Source: Xanthomarina gelatinilytica
GTDB lineage: Bacteria > Bacteroidota > Bacteroidia > Flavobacteriales > Flavobacteriaceae
Direction of reading: 5' to 3'
DNA: 64,000 bases
NCBI RefSeq assembly: GCF_000348685.1
Contig: NZ_ANLA01000015.1
Location: 62,001-126,000, forward strand
The notes under the pieces are model-generated. The model did not search any database. It worked only from the letters and a program-made list of their open reading frames with translations, and had not been told where the DNA came from. The translations under genes were made by a program, and so were the position numbers. How positions within the stretch are numbered: the first letter of the stretch is position 1; the number at the start of each line of letters is the position of its first letter. This document shows positions 49,481 to 58,996 of the stretch, in pieces.

Positions 49481-51403
49481 TTAATATAATTCTTTGATTT
49501 TGCTCAATTTGGTTTTCCAAAGTGCTAAAGTGTCTTTGTGTTTTTGAATGTTGTCTATCACTTCCTTTACCAACGGATTGCTTTCATCAACATTAGTGAA
49601 AAACTGTAAATTGTTTTCCAATTGATTGATTTCGCTTTTTACTTCCTTGATCTTTTTGCTTATAAAAGAGCGTTCGTTATCCAAGTGTCTAGTGTCTTCA
49701 GCATTGTTTAAAACTTCCAGTTTGTTGTCGAATTTAATAAGTTCGGCTTCTGTCTTGTTTAGTTTTAAACTTTTAAAATAGCTATCCAAGGTTTTGTTTA
49801 GTTTCCCTTCAATATATCTTTTGCTGGAAGGAACATTGCCAATGGATTTCCATTTGTCTATATGCGTTTTTATGGTCTCCAAATCGGTTTCTTTGTTTCC
49901 GGAAAGTTCCAGGTTTTTTATCTCTTCCAGTAGTTTCACTTTAGCTTCATAAGCTTCAAACTCTTCTTTGTTGGCTTCGTTTTTGGCTGCATGTAGCTTG
50001 TCGAAATAATGGTTGCAAGCTGTTTTAAATTGGTTCCAGATTTTATCGCTGTTTTTTCTGGGAACATGACCTATTTTTTTCCAGTCGCTTTGAATTTTCT
50101 TCATTAATGGAGTGGTAGCCTCAAAGTCGTCACAGTCTTTATTGTCTTCAGCGATTTTTATGAGATCTAATTTCTTCTGAAGGTTTTCGTACTGGTCTTT
50201 TTTAAGGTTTTTATAATAGGCGTTTTTCTTTTTGTTGAAATTTCTAACAGCTGTTTTAAAGGCAGCCCATGTGGCTTCGTTAACCTTGATAGGAACTTTT
50301 CCTGCACCAAAAAACTCGTTGCGTAAGGCTTCAACTTCCTTGATTTTTTTCTGCCATTCGTTATGTGTTTTTGCGCCTTTTTCTGCAAGAACTTTAATAT
50401 TCTCTATAATGGCCTGTTTGGTCTCTAGGTTTTTTTCGTATTCCTTGTCCAGTTGTTCAAAGTACACCTGACGCTTGTCGTGAATTTTTTTTGTGGCAGC
50501 TTTAAAGCGTTTCCATATGTCTTCCCTATATTCTTTATCTACAGGACCAAGCTCTTCTTTCCACATTTTATGTAAAACTTGCAATTCCCTAAAGGCCCTA
50601 TTTAAATCGTTGTCTTGAGCCAACTCTTCGGCACGCTCAATAATTTTTAGTTTTTGCTCCAGATTATGCTTAAAATCCAAATCCCTTAAATCGCGATTTA
50701 AATGAAGGAAATCGTAAAAAATTTCTACATGATGATGGTAACTGTTCCAAGCATTGTTGTATTTGTCTCTAGGGATTGGTCCAGCATTTCGCCACCTTTC
50801 CTGCAAATCTTTAAAATGTTTGTAGGTGGTGTTTATGTTTTCCTCAACGTTAATAAGGCCTTTAATCTCTTCAATAATCTCCAATCTTTCAGCTAAATTG
50901 TCCTTAAGGCTTTTTTCCAAACTTTTATAGTGTGCATTAAGTTTGGTTCGGTATTCTTTTATAGTGTCTTTGTATCTTTTTTGAATAGGGTTGGAGTAGA
51001 AAAAATCTATTTCGTTACCACCATCGTTTAAGAATTCTTCCTTTTTTTCTTCTAAAAGTGTGCTGAATTTTGATTTGAATTCACTTCTAATGTCTTCTAC
51101 ATGAGATTTTATAGCTTGAACCTTATGGGTTTTTACAAGCTGTTCCAATTCGTCTGCAAGCTCTTCCAAAGACATTTTATCATAGTCCTTTTTAACTATG
51201 GAATGTCTATCTGCACTTCCTTCATCTTCAGCATCTTCAGCGTTGGATTCCTCTATTTCAGAAATTACCTTATCATCGTTTTCTGGGTCTTCGTGTTTGT
51301 CTGTAATTTCTTGTGTTGTTGTTTTAGAATCTTTCGGGTTTGCTGTTGAAACTGTTGATTCTTTCTTTCCATCTGCTTCTTGCAGGTTATCTTGCTCTGA
51401 CAT
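49481..51403 (-). CDS. DUF349 repeat coiled-coil protein
   Basis: 640 residues, no signal peptide. The first 75 residues are acidic and low in complexity (EDPENDDKVISEIEE region). The rest consists of several DUF349 repeats of about 70-80 residues with the hallmark 'W..IG.VP......W..F' (e.g. RWRNAGPIPRDKYNNAWNSY, MWKEELGPVDKEYREDIWKRF, DWKKIGHVPRKNSDKIWNQF, KWKSIGNVPSSKRYIEGKL). The repeats are rich in Lys and Glu and form long coiled coils. The family is cytoplasmic and common in Bacteroidota; a role in nucleoid or ribosome function has been suggested but I do not consider it established. It is separated from aroE by about 100 bases. Confidence 0.9.
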   Translation of the reverse strand: MSEQDNLQEADGKKESTVSTANPKDSKTTTQEITDKHEDPENDDKVISEIEESNAEDAEDEGSADRHSIVKKDYDKMSLEELADELEQLVKTHKVQAIKSHVEDIRSEFKSKFSTLLEEKKEEFLNDGGNEIDFFYSNPIQKRYKDTIKEYRTKLNAHYKSLEKSLKDNLAERLEIIEEIKGLINVEENINTTYKHFKDLQERWRNAGPIPRDKYNNAWNSYHHHVEIFYDFLHLNRDLRDLDFKHNLEQKLKIIERAEELAQDNDLNRAFRELQVLHKMWKEELGPVDKEYREDIWKRFKAATKKIHDKRQVYFEQLDKEYEKNLETKQAIIENIKVLAEKGAKTHNEWQKKIKEVEALRNEFFGAGKVPIKVNEATWAAFKTAVRNFNKKKNAYYKNLKKDQYENLQKKLDLIKIAEDNKDCDDFEATTPLMKKIQSDWKKIGHVPRKNSDKIWNQFKTACNHYFDKLHAAKNEANKEEFEAYEAKVKLLEEIKNLELSGNKETDLETIKTHIDKWKSIGNVPSSKRYIEGKLNKTLDSYFKSLKLNKTEAELIKFDNKLEVLNNAEDTRHLDNERSFISKKIKEVKSEINQLENNLQFFTNVDESNPLVKEVIDNIQKHKDTLALWKTKLSKIKELY

Positions 51404-51504
51404 TTTTGTAAAATGTTTGGTTCGTAAAAAAATACTCTAGCGTTAAAGATAATAACAACTGCAATATTTACAAAGGCTTCGTATATATTTTATGTAAATA
51501 ACAT

Positions 51505-52242
51505 TTAGCTGTTCCAGATTTCCCAAGCTTTATTGGCTTGAAAAATAAGCATCTGTAGACCGTTGATGGTAGTGGCTTTTTTTGCTTTTCCAAGTTGGAG
51601 AAATTTGGTCTGCTCAGGATTGTAAATTAAATCGTATAGAATGTGTTTGTTGTTTAAGGCTTGATATGGAATTTTGGGACAGTCATCTATGTTTGGATGT
51701 GTGCCTAAAGGCGTGCAGTTAATAACAATAAGATGGTTCTGTATATCGCTTTCACTTAACGATGTGTATGTGATTGGATGCGTATCTGAAGAATTTCTTG
51801 AAACAAAAGTATAAGCAATATCCAGTTTTTTTAAAGCAAAAGCTATGGCCTTGCTGGCTCCTCCTGTTCCTAAAATTAGAGCTTTTTGGTGATGAGGTTT
51901 CAAAAGAGGTTCCAGTGTTTTTTTAAAGCCATACCAATCGGTATTATACCCTTTTAATTTACCGTTTTTGCAGATTTTTATGGTGTTCACTGCGCCAATT
52001 TCCTGCGCTTCTTTATTTAAGGAGTCTAAAAAAGGGATGATGGCTTCTTTATAGGGAATGGTCACGTTCAGTCCTTTTAAATCTGGATTGCTTTTTAAGA
52101 TTTTTGGAAATTCCTGAATATTTTGGATGTCAAAATTTTCGTAATAAGCATTCAATAATGTTTCATTTTGAAACTTATTTTTAAAATACGTCTTGGAAAA
52201 CGAGTAAGAAATGTTTTTTCCTATTAAGCCAAATCTATCCAT
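51505..52242 (-). CDS. aroE: Shikimate dehydrogenase
   Basis: Reduces 3-dehydroshikimate to shikimate with NADPH in aromatic amino acid synthesis. 245 residues from MDRFGLIGKNISYSFSKTYF, with the substrate motif SYSFS, catalytic lysine in NVTIPYKEAIIPF, the EIGAVNTIK motif, YNTDWYGF (Asp) and the Rossmann motif ALILGTGGASKAIAFALK. The C-terminus has NGLQMLIFQANKAWEIW. A start 24 bases upstream is possible but would add basic residues not typical of AroE. The chosen start overlaps the end of the DUF368 gene by 8 bases, so the two are probably translationally coupled. Confidence 0.94.
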   Translation of the reverse strand: MDRFGLIGKNISYSFSKTYFKNKFQNETLLNAYYENFDIQNIQEFPKILKSNPDLKGLNVTIPYKEAIIPFLDSLNKEAQEIGAVNTIKICKNGKLKGYNTDWYGFKKTLEPLLKPHHQKALILGTGGASKAIAFALKKLDIAYTFVSRNSSDTHPITYTSLSESDIQNHLIVINCTPLGTHPNIDDCPKIPYQALNNKHILYDLIYNPEQTKFLQLGKAKKATTINGLQMLIFQANKAWEIWNS

Positions 52243-53254
52243 TTGTTTTTCTGGTTTTCTTCCCATAAACCTCCAAAGCCAAAACTATAATAATTCCAAG
52301 GATGATGTAGCCAATGGCCATATAGGTATTGTTATGGAGTTCTGGTATGTAACGTGTGTAATTTTCAATGATTTTATGTCCAGTTGTGTCTAGTATAAAC
52401 TCTCCGTCCATATTGGTTTTAAAAATGGTTTTTTTCCAAGGCCAGACCACACCAAGCGAACCAATGATAAAACCTATAATGGTTGAAATGGTTATGCTTT
52501 TATAATGCTTTAAAATATAATTTAAAATATGAGAGAAAGTTACCAAACCAACTACAGACCCAATGGTGAAAACAGCCAAAACCTTCAACATTCTTAAGCG
52601 TTCCAAATTGTTTATAAAACTAAAATCGCCAGTTATTAATTCGGCAAAGGTATCGTAAAGTGCATTTACCGAGTCGACCAATAGTAAAACATAGTTGCCT
52701 AAAAGAATCAAAATAAAAGAACCTGAAAATCCTGGTAAGGTCATCCCAGACACACTGATAATGCCACAAAAGAAAACAAACAGTAGGTTATCGTTTTCTG
52801 TGGCAGGATCCAAAAAACTAATCCCAAGACCCAAAACAATCCCAATAACCAAAGATATATAGGTTTTATAATTCCAATCCTTAAAATCTTTGCTTATGTA
52901 ATAAATAGAGCCTACAATCATTCCAAAAAACACACTCCAAACGTACAGCTCGTAATGGGTAATTAAATAGTCCAGTATTTTGGATACGCTAAAATAGCTA
53001 ACAACCATTCCTAGGAAAAGTAAACTTAAAAAACGACCATTTATATATTGAAAGAAACTTTTAAACCTACCATTGATCAACAGTTTAAAAGCCTTGCCAT
53101 TCACTTTTTGAAGGGAGTATATAAATTCCTCATAAAAACCAGCCACAAAAGCCACAACGCCACCAGAGACTCCAGGTACTTTGTTGGCAGCTCCCATGCC
53201 TAATCCTTTTAAGATTAGAAATATCTTATCCTTAAATGTTCTGGTGCTCTGCAT
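52235..53254 (-). CDS. DUF368 family undecaprenyl-phosphate translocase (PopT-like), copy 2
   Basis: 339 residues with eight or nine membrane segments. N-terminal motif GLGMGAANKVPGVSGGVVAFVAGFYEE and a second half with GMTLPGFSGSFILILLGNYV and GLVTFSHILNYILKHY are the DUF368 marks (two inverted half-motifs). Members were shown in 2022 to recycle undecaprenyl phosphate across the inner membrane (PopT/UptA-type translocases). Here the first motif reads AANKVPGVSGG where most have AADAVPGVSGG. It is the second of two tandem copies and runs into aroE with an 8-base overlap. Confidence 0.9.
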   Translation of the reverse strand: MQSTRTFKDKIFLILKGLGMGAANKVPGVSGGVVAFVAGFYEEFIYSLQKVNGKAFKLLINGRFKSFFQYINGRFLSLLFLGMVVSYFSVSKILDYLITHYELYVWSVFFGMIVGSIYYISKDFKDWNYKTYISLVIGIVLGLGISFLDPATENDNLLFVFFCGIISVSGMTLPGFSGSFILILLGNYVLLLVDSVNALYDTFAELITGDFSFINNLERLRMLKVLAVFTIGSVVGLVTFSHILNYILKHYKSITISTIIGFIIGSLGVVWPWKKTIFKTNMDGEFILDTTGHKIIENYTRYIPELHNNTYMAIGYIILGIIIVLALEVYGKKTRKTNG

Positions 53255-54265
53255 TTAAGCTTTTTTGTTTCCTATTTTTTCAAGAATAAAAATAGTTAAA
53301 AAACCTGCAACTATAAGTGCAATGGCGGCAATTAATTGCGAACTTTCACCATTGTTGATGGAAGAATAGACAAATGGAGACACACTTTCTTCTGTAACAA
53401 TTTTGTAAGATTCAAAATCATTTATTTGCTGTTGATACACTGATAAGGACCCTAAATTGGAAATATTGGAAAATGGAACAGCTTGGCCAGTGGTATCTTT
53501 TAAAACCATAATGGATTTTTTCCATGGCCATATTTTATTTAATGAGCCCACTATAAAGCCAGTTAATAAAGCCAAAGTGGTATTGTGATAGTGCTTAAAA
53601 AGCCATTTTAAAACACGGCTAAAACTTAAAAGTCCCACAACGGCTCCAACGGCAAAAATGGCAATACGTTTAAAATCCCAATCGTGTATGGCATCGCTTA
53701 AGGTCTTGTAAGCTCCTAAAATAACCAAAATAAAAGAGCCAGAAATTCCTGGTAAAATCATGGCACAAATGGCTATGGCTCCTGCCAAAAATAAAAACAG
53801 TGGATTGCTGTTGCTGGCCATGGATGGCAATGTGGTTACATAATAGGCAGCAAACGCACCAATAATAAGGGATATTATTGTGGCTAAACTCCATTTTTTT
53901 ATTTGTTTGCCCACAAAGAAAATACTGGCAATGATTAGTCCAAAAAAGAAAGACCAAATTAAAACAGGATGTTCTTCAATAAGATATTTGGCCAGTCGCA
54001 TAAAAGAGGCAAAACTGGTTAAAATACCAATTAACAAGGCTAAAATAAAATTACCGTTTAAGGCTTTCCAAAAAGTTTTAAATCCATCTTGCCTTAAGGT
54101 TTTAATTAGGGAAATATTCACATTGCTTATGGTGGAAATAAGCTCCTCATAGATGCCGGAAATTAAGGCAATGGTTCCTCCAGAAACTCCTGGAACGGCA
54201 TCTGCAGCTCCCATGGCAACACCTTTTAAGGTTATAAGGAAATAGTCTTTAAAACGTCTTTGCAT
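53255..54265 (-). CDS. DUF368 family undecaprenyl-phosphate translocase (PopT-like), copy 1
   Basis: 336 residues of the same family as the next gene. The motifs are GVAMGAADAVPGVSGGTIALISGIYEE and ICAMILPGISGSFILVILGAYKT, with GLLSFSRVLKWLFKHYHNTTL near the end and a C-terminal helix (IALIVAGFLTIFILEKIG). The half-sites are more canonical than those of copy 2. Its stop codon directly abuts the ATG of copy 2. A minus-strand -7 box lies 22 bases upstream, so copy 1, copy 2 and aroE probably form one operon. The role is by family: moving carrier lipid back to the cytoplasmic leaflet. Confidence 0.91.
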   Translation of the reverse strand: MQRRFKDYFLITLKGVAMGAADAVPGVSGGTIALISGIYEELISTISNVNISLIKTLRQDGFKTFWKALNGNFILALLIGILTSFASFMRLAKYLIEEHPVLIWSFFFGLIIASIFFVGKQIKKWSLATIISLIIGAFAAYYVTTLPSMASNSNPLFLFLAGAIAICAMILPGISGSFILVILGAYKTLSDAIHDWDFKRIAIFAVGAVVGLLSFSRVLKWLFKHYHNTTLALLTGFIVGSLNKIWPWKKSIMVLKDTTGQAVPFSNISNLGSLSVYQQQINDFESYKIVTEESVSPFVYSSINNGESSQLIAAIALIVAGFLTIFILEKIGNKKA

Positions 54266-54287
54266 GCTTCAGTTATTAAAAGAGACC

Positions 54288-54295
54288 CAAAGGTA
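54288..54295 (-). promoter_or_regulatory. Bacteroidota -7 box on the minus strand (TACCTTTG)
   Basis: The minus strand reads TACCTTTG 22 bases before the ATG at 54265, for the DUF368-DUF368-aroE operon. Confidence 0.5.
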
Positions 54296-54322
54296 TGTAA
54301 ATAAAGTTAGACGTTTTTACTA

Positions 54323-55714
54323 TTATTTGGATTTAAGCAAGTTTTTAATTTGTCTTTTTTTATAGACTTTAGGAAAGAGCTCTTCCAGTATAAATGCATA
54401 CTCTACATTAAAGGACAGCCCGTTTTTTAAATGATATTCGCCTTTTTCGGTTTCATTTAAAGTGAAATACAATCCAGCCAACCTATATTCAATTTCGGCA
54501 TTCTCTGGATAAAATTCCGATGCTTGTAGAAAATTGTAAACAGCAGCTTCCGGTTCACCAAGTTTCAATAAAATATCGCCTCTTACCAACCAAGTTTCCA
54601 ATTCGTAGTTACCCAGTTCCAAAGCTTTTTTGTAGCCTCTTTCGGCTTCTTCCAAAAGGTTTAACCTGAAATTTAATTGCGCATACAGTTTCCAATAGAT
54701 TACATTTTCAGAATCGATATTGATTGCTTTATTGATGTAATAAAGTGATTTTTTGTAATTACCTTTTTTGTTGTAATATTTTGTAATGGCAATCCATCCT
54801 TTATCCAATAAAGGATCTTCTTTTACTGTTTTAGTATAATACTGAATGGCTAATTCGTCTTGATCCAATTTTTCGTAACAGTGACCAATTCTCAATAAGG
54901 CAAATGACGTTGCGTCATCCAGTTTCAATGTTAAGGAATAAGCCTCTAAGGCATCTTCATAGCGTTTTAGTTTTTCCAGCACTTTTCCTTTTTCCAAATA
55001 GGCTCCAACAAAGGTGTCATCGGAAATGATGGCAAAATCAAAGGCTGCCAAGGCTTTTTCGTGTTCTTTTAATGCGTAATATTGTTTTCCCAACTGATGC
55101 CAAGCCACTTCGCAATATGGGTTTTTATTCAAAAAGGTGTTAAGGTAGTCTATGGCTTCATCGTATTGGTCCAAGAACTCGAAGCAATAAATCATGTTGT
55201 ACAGCGCAGAATAGTCCTCCATATCTTCTTCCATACATTTCATAAAGTAATATTTGGCATCTTCAAATTTATCCAGGAACAAGTATTCCATACCTATTAA
55301 GGAATAAATGTCCTGAACATCGTCTGTAAGTTCCAGGGCTTTTTTTAAGACATGTATGGCTTTTTTGTGATGGTCCTTTTTTGAAAGGATATTGGCTTTT
55401 TGGATGTATATTTCCTCGTTGCGAGGTTCTAACTCATAAAGTTCGTTTAATAAGGCATCTGCTTCTTCCAGCTTGTCTTCAAAAACATAAATTTCAATTT
55501 TAAAAAGTTTTAAATTGGTGGAATCAGGATGCTGCTCCAATCCTAATTTAATGGCTTTTTTGGCTAGTGAAATTTTACCTTGTGTGAGGTAATGGTGAAT
55601 GATATTCTCAAATTCTTCTGAATCGAAAAACAACACATGGTTTGTTTTTAACATCGATTCAAATTTCGTTAGAGGTAAATTATTGTTGTCGTTGGGACTA
55701 AACTCCATAAGCAC
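54323..55714 (-). CDS. Tetratricopeptide repeat protein
   Basis: 463 residues, no signal peptide. It consists of about eleven TPR-type 34-residue helical pairs from about residue 33 to 440 (e.g. AKKAIKLGLEQHPDSTNLKLF, HKKAIHVLKKALELTDDVQDIY, YDEAIDYLNTFLNKNPYCEVAW, HEKALAAFDFAIISDDTFVGAY, YKKSLYYINKAINIDSENVIYW). The start could be M1 or M3 (MEFSPND); the difference is two residues. It is probably a cytoplasmic scaffold, with no function assignable from sequence. It lies between the DUF368 genes and the aminotransferase on the same strand. Confidence 0.88.
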   Translation of the reverse strand: MLMEFSPNDNNNLPLTKFESMLKTNHVLFFDSEEFENIIHHYLTQGKISLAKKAIKLGLEQHPDSTNLKLFKIEIYVFEDKLEEADALLNELYELEPRNEEIYIQKANILSKKDHHKKAIHVLKKALELTDDVQDIYSLIGMEYLFLDKFEDAKYYFMKCMEEDMEDYSALYNMIYCFEFLDQYDEAIDYLNTFLNKNPYCEVAWHQLGKQYYALKEHEKALAAFDFAIISDDTFVGAYLEKGKVLEKLKRYEDALEAYSLTLKLDDATSFALLRIGHCYEKLDQDELAIQYYTKTVKEDPLLDKGWIAITKYYNKKGNYKKSLYYINKAINIDSENVIYWKLYAQLNFRLNLLEEAERGYKKALELGNYELETWLVRGDILLKLGEPEAAVYNFLQASEFYPENAEIEYRLAGLYFTLNETEKGEYHLKNGLSFNVEYAFILEELFPKVYKKRQIKNLLKSK

Positions 55715-55846
55715 ATTTATATGGTTTATAGTACTTAAATGTAACGTACTAATTGATTTTTATGATAAAATTGCTTAAATGTTTTTAACAAAGTAATGAA
55801 CACTTTTGCGAATAAGCTTGTTTTTTATTGATTTTCAGATAGTTGT

Positions 55847-57037
55847 TTAGCTGTGTTTTTCTTGAATTTCATCCAAAACCTTTAAAATAATCTGACAACC
55901 TTTGATGATTTCTTCTTTTGTAATGGTTAAAGGAGGTGTTATTCTAATGGCTTTAGGTTCAAAAAGTAACCAAAACAGGATGAGACCTTCGTCCTGACAG
56001 GCTAAAATAACTTGGTTTGTGATATCTGCTGAAGGTGTTATGGCAGCAAGCATTAAGCCTTTACCACGTATGTCTAGAATAAGAGGATGCGCTAAATGTT
56101 TTCTAAATAACTGCTCCTTTTCAAGGGTTTGCGCCATTAAATCGCTTTTGGTGACTTCCTTTAAAGTTGCCAAGGCAGCAGCAGCTATTACAGGATGACC
56201 ACCAAACGTGGTAATGTGTCCTAATTTAGGTTTATCTTGAAGTAAGTCCATTAATTTTCCAGATGCTGTAAAAGCACCAATAGGCATACCTCCACCTAAA
56301 CCTTTTCCGGTAACCAAGATATCTGGGACACAATTGTAATGTTCAAAACCAAACAGTTTTCCAGTTCTACCAATTCCAGGTTGGATTTCATCTAAAATCA
56401 ATAAGGCTCCAACTTTATCGCAACGTTCCCTTACTTTTTCTAAATAATGATTTTTAGGTTCTATAAATCCGGCACCACCTTGTATGGTTTCTAAAATAAC
56501 TCCAGCTGTTTTTTTTGTGATTTTAGATAGGTCTTCTTCGTTGTTAAATTCCATAAAGGACACATCAGGCAAGAGAGGTCTAAAGGCTCTTTTGCGCTCC
56601 TCGTAACCCATAACACTCATGGAGCCCATGGTATTTCCATGATAAGCGTTTTTTGCTGAAACAATACCACTTCTGCCTGTTGCTCTTTTGGCTAATTTTA
56701 AAGCACCTTCAATGGCTTCGGTACCAGAATTGGTTAAATAGGTTTTTTCTAAATTGTTAGGTAAATTTTTTGCCAAAAATTTGGCGAGTTCCACAGCTGG
56801 TTCCTGTATGTATTCACCATAAACCATAACATGCAAGTATTGGTCCAATTGCTCTTTAATGGCAGCAACCACTTTAGGATGTCCATGGCCTAAGGTACAA
56901 GCCGAAACACCTGCAACAAAATCCAGATAGGCCTTGTTGTTAACATCATAAATATAGGATCCTTTGGCATGAGAAACTTTCATGGCCAATGGATGTGGTG
57001 ATGTTTGTGCTTGGTATTTTAAAAAATCTTCAGCCAT
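55847..57037 (-). CDS. Class III (acetylornithine-type) PLP aminotransferase
   Basis: 396 residues. Class III marks are the opening VSHAKGSYIYDVNNKAYLDF, the PLP-phosphate contact NSGTEAIEGALKLAK, YHGNTMGSMSVMG, the PLP-ring Asp in LILDEIQPGIGRTG and the Schiff-base lysine in DILVTGKGLGGGMPIGA. The enzyme transfers the omega-amino group of ornithine-, GABA- or succinyl-DAP-like substrates; the substrate cannot be fixed from sequence. It starts two bases after the OstA-like gene stop, so the two are likely cotranscribed. Confidence 0.9.
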   Translation of the reverse strand: MAEDFLKYQAQTSPHPLAMKVSHAKGSYIYDVNNKAYLDFVAGVSACTLGHGHPKVVAAIKEQLDQYLHVMVYGEYIQEPAVELAKFLAKNLPNNLEKTYLTNSGTEAIEGALKLAKRATGRSGIVSAKNAYHGNTMGSMSVMGYEERKRAFRPLLPDVSFMEFNNEEDLSKITKKTAGVILETIQGGAGFIEPKNHYLEKVRERCDKVGALLILDEIQPGIGRTGKLFGFEHYNCVPDILVTGKGLGGGMPIGAFTASGKLMDLLQDKPKLGHITTFGGHPVIAAAALATLKEVTKSDLMAQTLEKEQLFRKHLAHPLILDIRGKGLMLAAITPSADITNQVILACQDEGLILFWLLFEPKAIRITPPLTITKEEIIKGCQIILKVLDEIQEKHS

Positions 57038-57039
57038 AG

Positions 57040-58881
57040 TTAATTTTCAGATGCTTCCATTAAGGGTTTGGGTTTTTCTTTTTTTTGTTGCATGCTGTCC
57101 AAAATACGTTGAGGTAGGTGTCTAGATGCTTTAGAGCGTTTCTTTTTATTGTTCTTTTGGTTGTTTTTGACATCTTTACTTGCTTTGGGCTGCTCTGCTT
57201 TTTCGGCTTTTTCAATACGGCCAATCATGCTCTCGTCAAAAAACTCTTCCTGTGGCACATAATCTTCCAACCCCTTAATAACTGGTAAATTTAAAGGAGG
57301 ATCGTCGCTAAACAAGTCTTCCACACTTTTAGGTCGTTCGTCCTCTCGCCAATCAAAACCTCTAAGCTTTCTGGCATTTTTTGGGAACTCAGATTCAGGA
57401 TAGGTTTTAGCATCAATTTGATTGTAGCGGTTGTATTGCTCAATGTCTCCATCTGCAAAAAAGATGGAAATGCTTCCGGATTTAGCCTTGTCTATGCCAA
57501 AAAGTTCCTGCTCATCATTTCTGGCAAAAAAGATGGATTCAGCATTCTTAATAATGTCCACTTGCCTTAAATTGTTTTTTTCGTCAAACAGTCCTACCAG
57601 TCTTTTTCCTGAAATCTGATTGTAACTGTCTTCGCTTATGGTGTCTTTGCTTATTAAAAAGGCATCATAAAACACAATTAAGGAGTCTAGTTTTTCTGTT
57701 TTGGGATTCGATTTAATATGAATGGTATCTCCAGTCATTTGGTTTCCTAAATTCCAGATTATTGGTCTTCGTTTAACGGCAAAGGCATCTTTTGGTGACA
57801 GTCTGGATAGATTGATAAGCTGTGTCAAACCTGTTTGGTGGTCAATGTGTATGGAATCGGCTTTACCACTCATGTCAGATTTGTACATTTTAGTGTTTCT
57901 AAATGCTCTGGTAATTCTTTTGTCTGGTTTTCCTGTGACCATTAAAGTATCTGCATGCACATAAATGGAATCGTTTTGCTGCACTGAGATTGCCAAGGCT
58001 CTTTTGGTAATAAAAACAGAGTCTTTGTCTTTGTATACCTCGGCATAATGCCCTTTAATGATGCTTTTGTTAATGGTATCCGTTACTGTAATGTTGTTGG
58101 TTGCAGAAGCAAAGCTTCTAGTGTTGTCAAAATACATACTGTCGCCTTCAAAAACCCGATTATCGTATTCTATCTTGGTTTTTTTAACACCATAACCTTG
58201 TTTGTTTTCGGTATCATAAAACCCTTTTTCACAATAGGTTTTGCTGTCATCGGTTACAATGGTCGAAGGTCCATATAAATAAGCATAACCACTTTCTGAA
58301 TAAAAATCCAAATGTTTGGTGTTGATTTTATAGTCAGGATGTGTTAACACCACGTTGTTAACAAACTGGTATTTTTTAGCATCCATATAATAACGACCAA
58401 TCTTACTGGTAATGGTGCCAGAAGAGTCGCGAACCACTTGTCCACCTGTTTTATAGTAGGATTGTTGCTTGACACGATCAAAATATAAGGTGTCTGTGGT
58501 AAGCGTGGAATTAGGTTCTGTAAGGACCACGTTTCCACTAGCAAAAGCCAATTTGGTTTTGCCACTGTACTCCACATACTTGGCTGTCATGTTAATGGTG
58601 TCTCCTTGAACCATTTTAACATTGCCATAAGCTTCAATAAAATCTTCGTTACTGTAAAGTAGTGCTTGGTCACAATACATATTTACACCTTCGTGAAGCA
58701 CATGTATTTGTTGCGAATCGTCGCGAGTCATGACTTTTAAACCAGGAGCTTCTTCTTCCTTAAACTCCAGAAATCCAGAGTATTTAATCTCAATACGTTT
58801 TTGTTCTTGGGCAAAAGACATACCAAAGAATAAAAGGCATAAGAAAAAGCTAAGTAAGTTTTGACTTGGTTGTTGCAACAT
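57040..58881 (-). CDS. OstA-like (LptA/LptD-type) periplasmic protein
   Basis: 613 residues with a signal peptide ending SFAQ at about 25. Residues 26-420 have LptA/OstA beta-jellyroll turns: YCDQALLYSNEDFIEAYGNVKMVQGDTINMTAKYVEY, then repeated 'ASGNVVLTEP', 'LTTDTLYFD', 'SYYKTGGQVV', 'MDAKKYQFVNNVVLTHP' and 'YLYGPSTIVTD' turns. The C-terminal 110 residues are lysine-rich and end with a basic tail (KKKRSKASRHLP region). This group of OstA-like proteins without a full beta-barrel is typical of Bacteroidota. It probably helps carry LPS across the periplasm. It is distant from the LOS cluster (13 kb away) and has its own promoter. Confidence 0.85.
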   Translation of the reverse strand: MLQQPSQNLLSFFLCLLFFGMSFAQEQKRIEIKYSGFLEFKEEEAPGLKVMTRDDSQQIHVLHEGVNMYCDQALLYSNEDFIEAYGNVKMVQGDTINMTAKYVEYSGKTKLAFASGNVVLTEPNSTLTTDTLYFDRVKQQSYYKTGGQVVRDSSGTITSKIGRYYMDAKKYQFVNNVVLTHPDYKINTKHLDFYSESGYAYLYGPSTIVTDDSKTYCEKGFYDTENKQGYGVKKTKIEYDNRVFEGDSMYFDNTRSFASATNNITVTDTINKSIIKGHYAEVYKDKDSVFITKRALAISVQQNDSIYVHADTLMVTGKPDKRITRAFRNTKMYKSDMSGKADSIHIDHQTGLTQLINLSRLSPKDAFAVKRRPIIWNLGNQMTGDTIHIKSNPKTEKLDSLIVFYDAFLISKDTISEDSYNQISGKRLVGLFDEKNNLRQVDIIKNAESIFFARNDEQELFGIDKAKSGSISIFFADGDIEQYNRYNQIDAKTYPESEFPKNARKLRGFDWREDERPKSVEDLFSDDPPLNLPVIKGLEDYVPQEEFFDESMIGRIEKAEKAEQPKASKDVKNNQKNNKKKRSKASRHLPQRILDSMQQKKEKPKPLMEASEN

Positions 58882-58894
58882 CTTAAATTTTGTC

Positions 58895-58902
58895 CAAAAA
58901 TA
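58895..58902 (-). promoter_or_regulatory. Bacteroidota -7 box on the minus strand (TATTTTTG)
   Basis: The minus strand reads TATTTTTG 13 bases before the ATG at 58881 of the OstA-like gene. Confidence 0.5.
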
Positions 58903-58948
58903 ATGATTAATATCTTCTGTTGTGTGGCATTAAGATATTTTTAATAGA

Positions 58949-58982
58949 AAAACCTATCAAGATAATTACTTGACAGGTTTTG
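58949..58982 (-). terminator. Rho-independent terminator after purA
   Basis: Read on the minus strand, ACCTGTCAAG pairs with CTTGATAGGT (one G-U pair) around TAATTAT and is followed by a T run. It is 84 bases after the purA stop. Confidence 0.75.
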
Positions 58983-58996
58983 TTTTATGGGATTCT

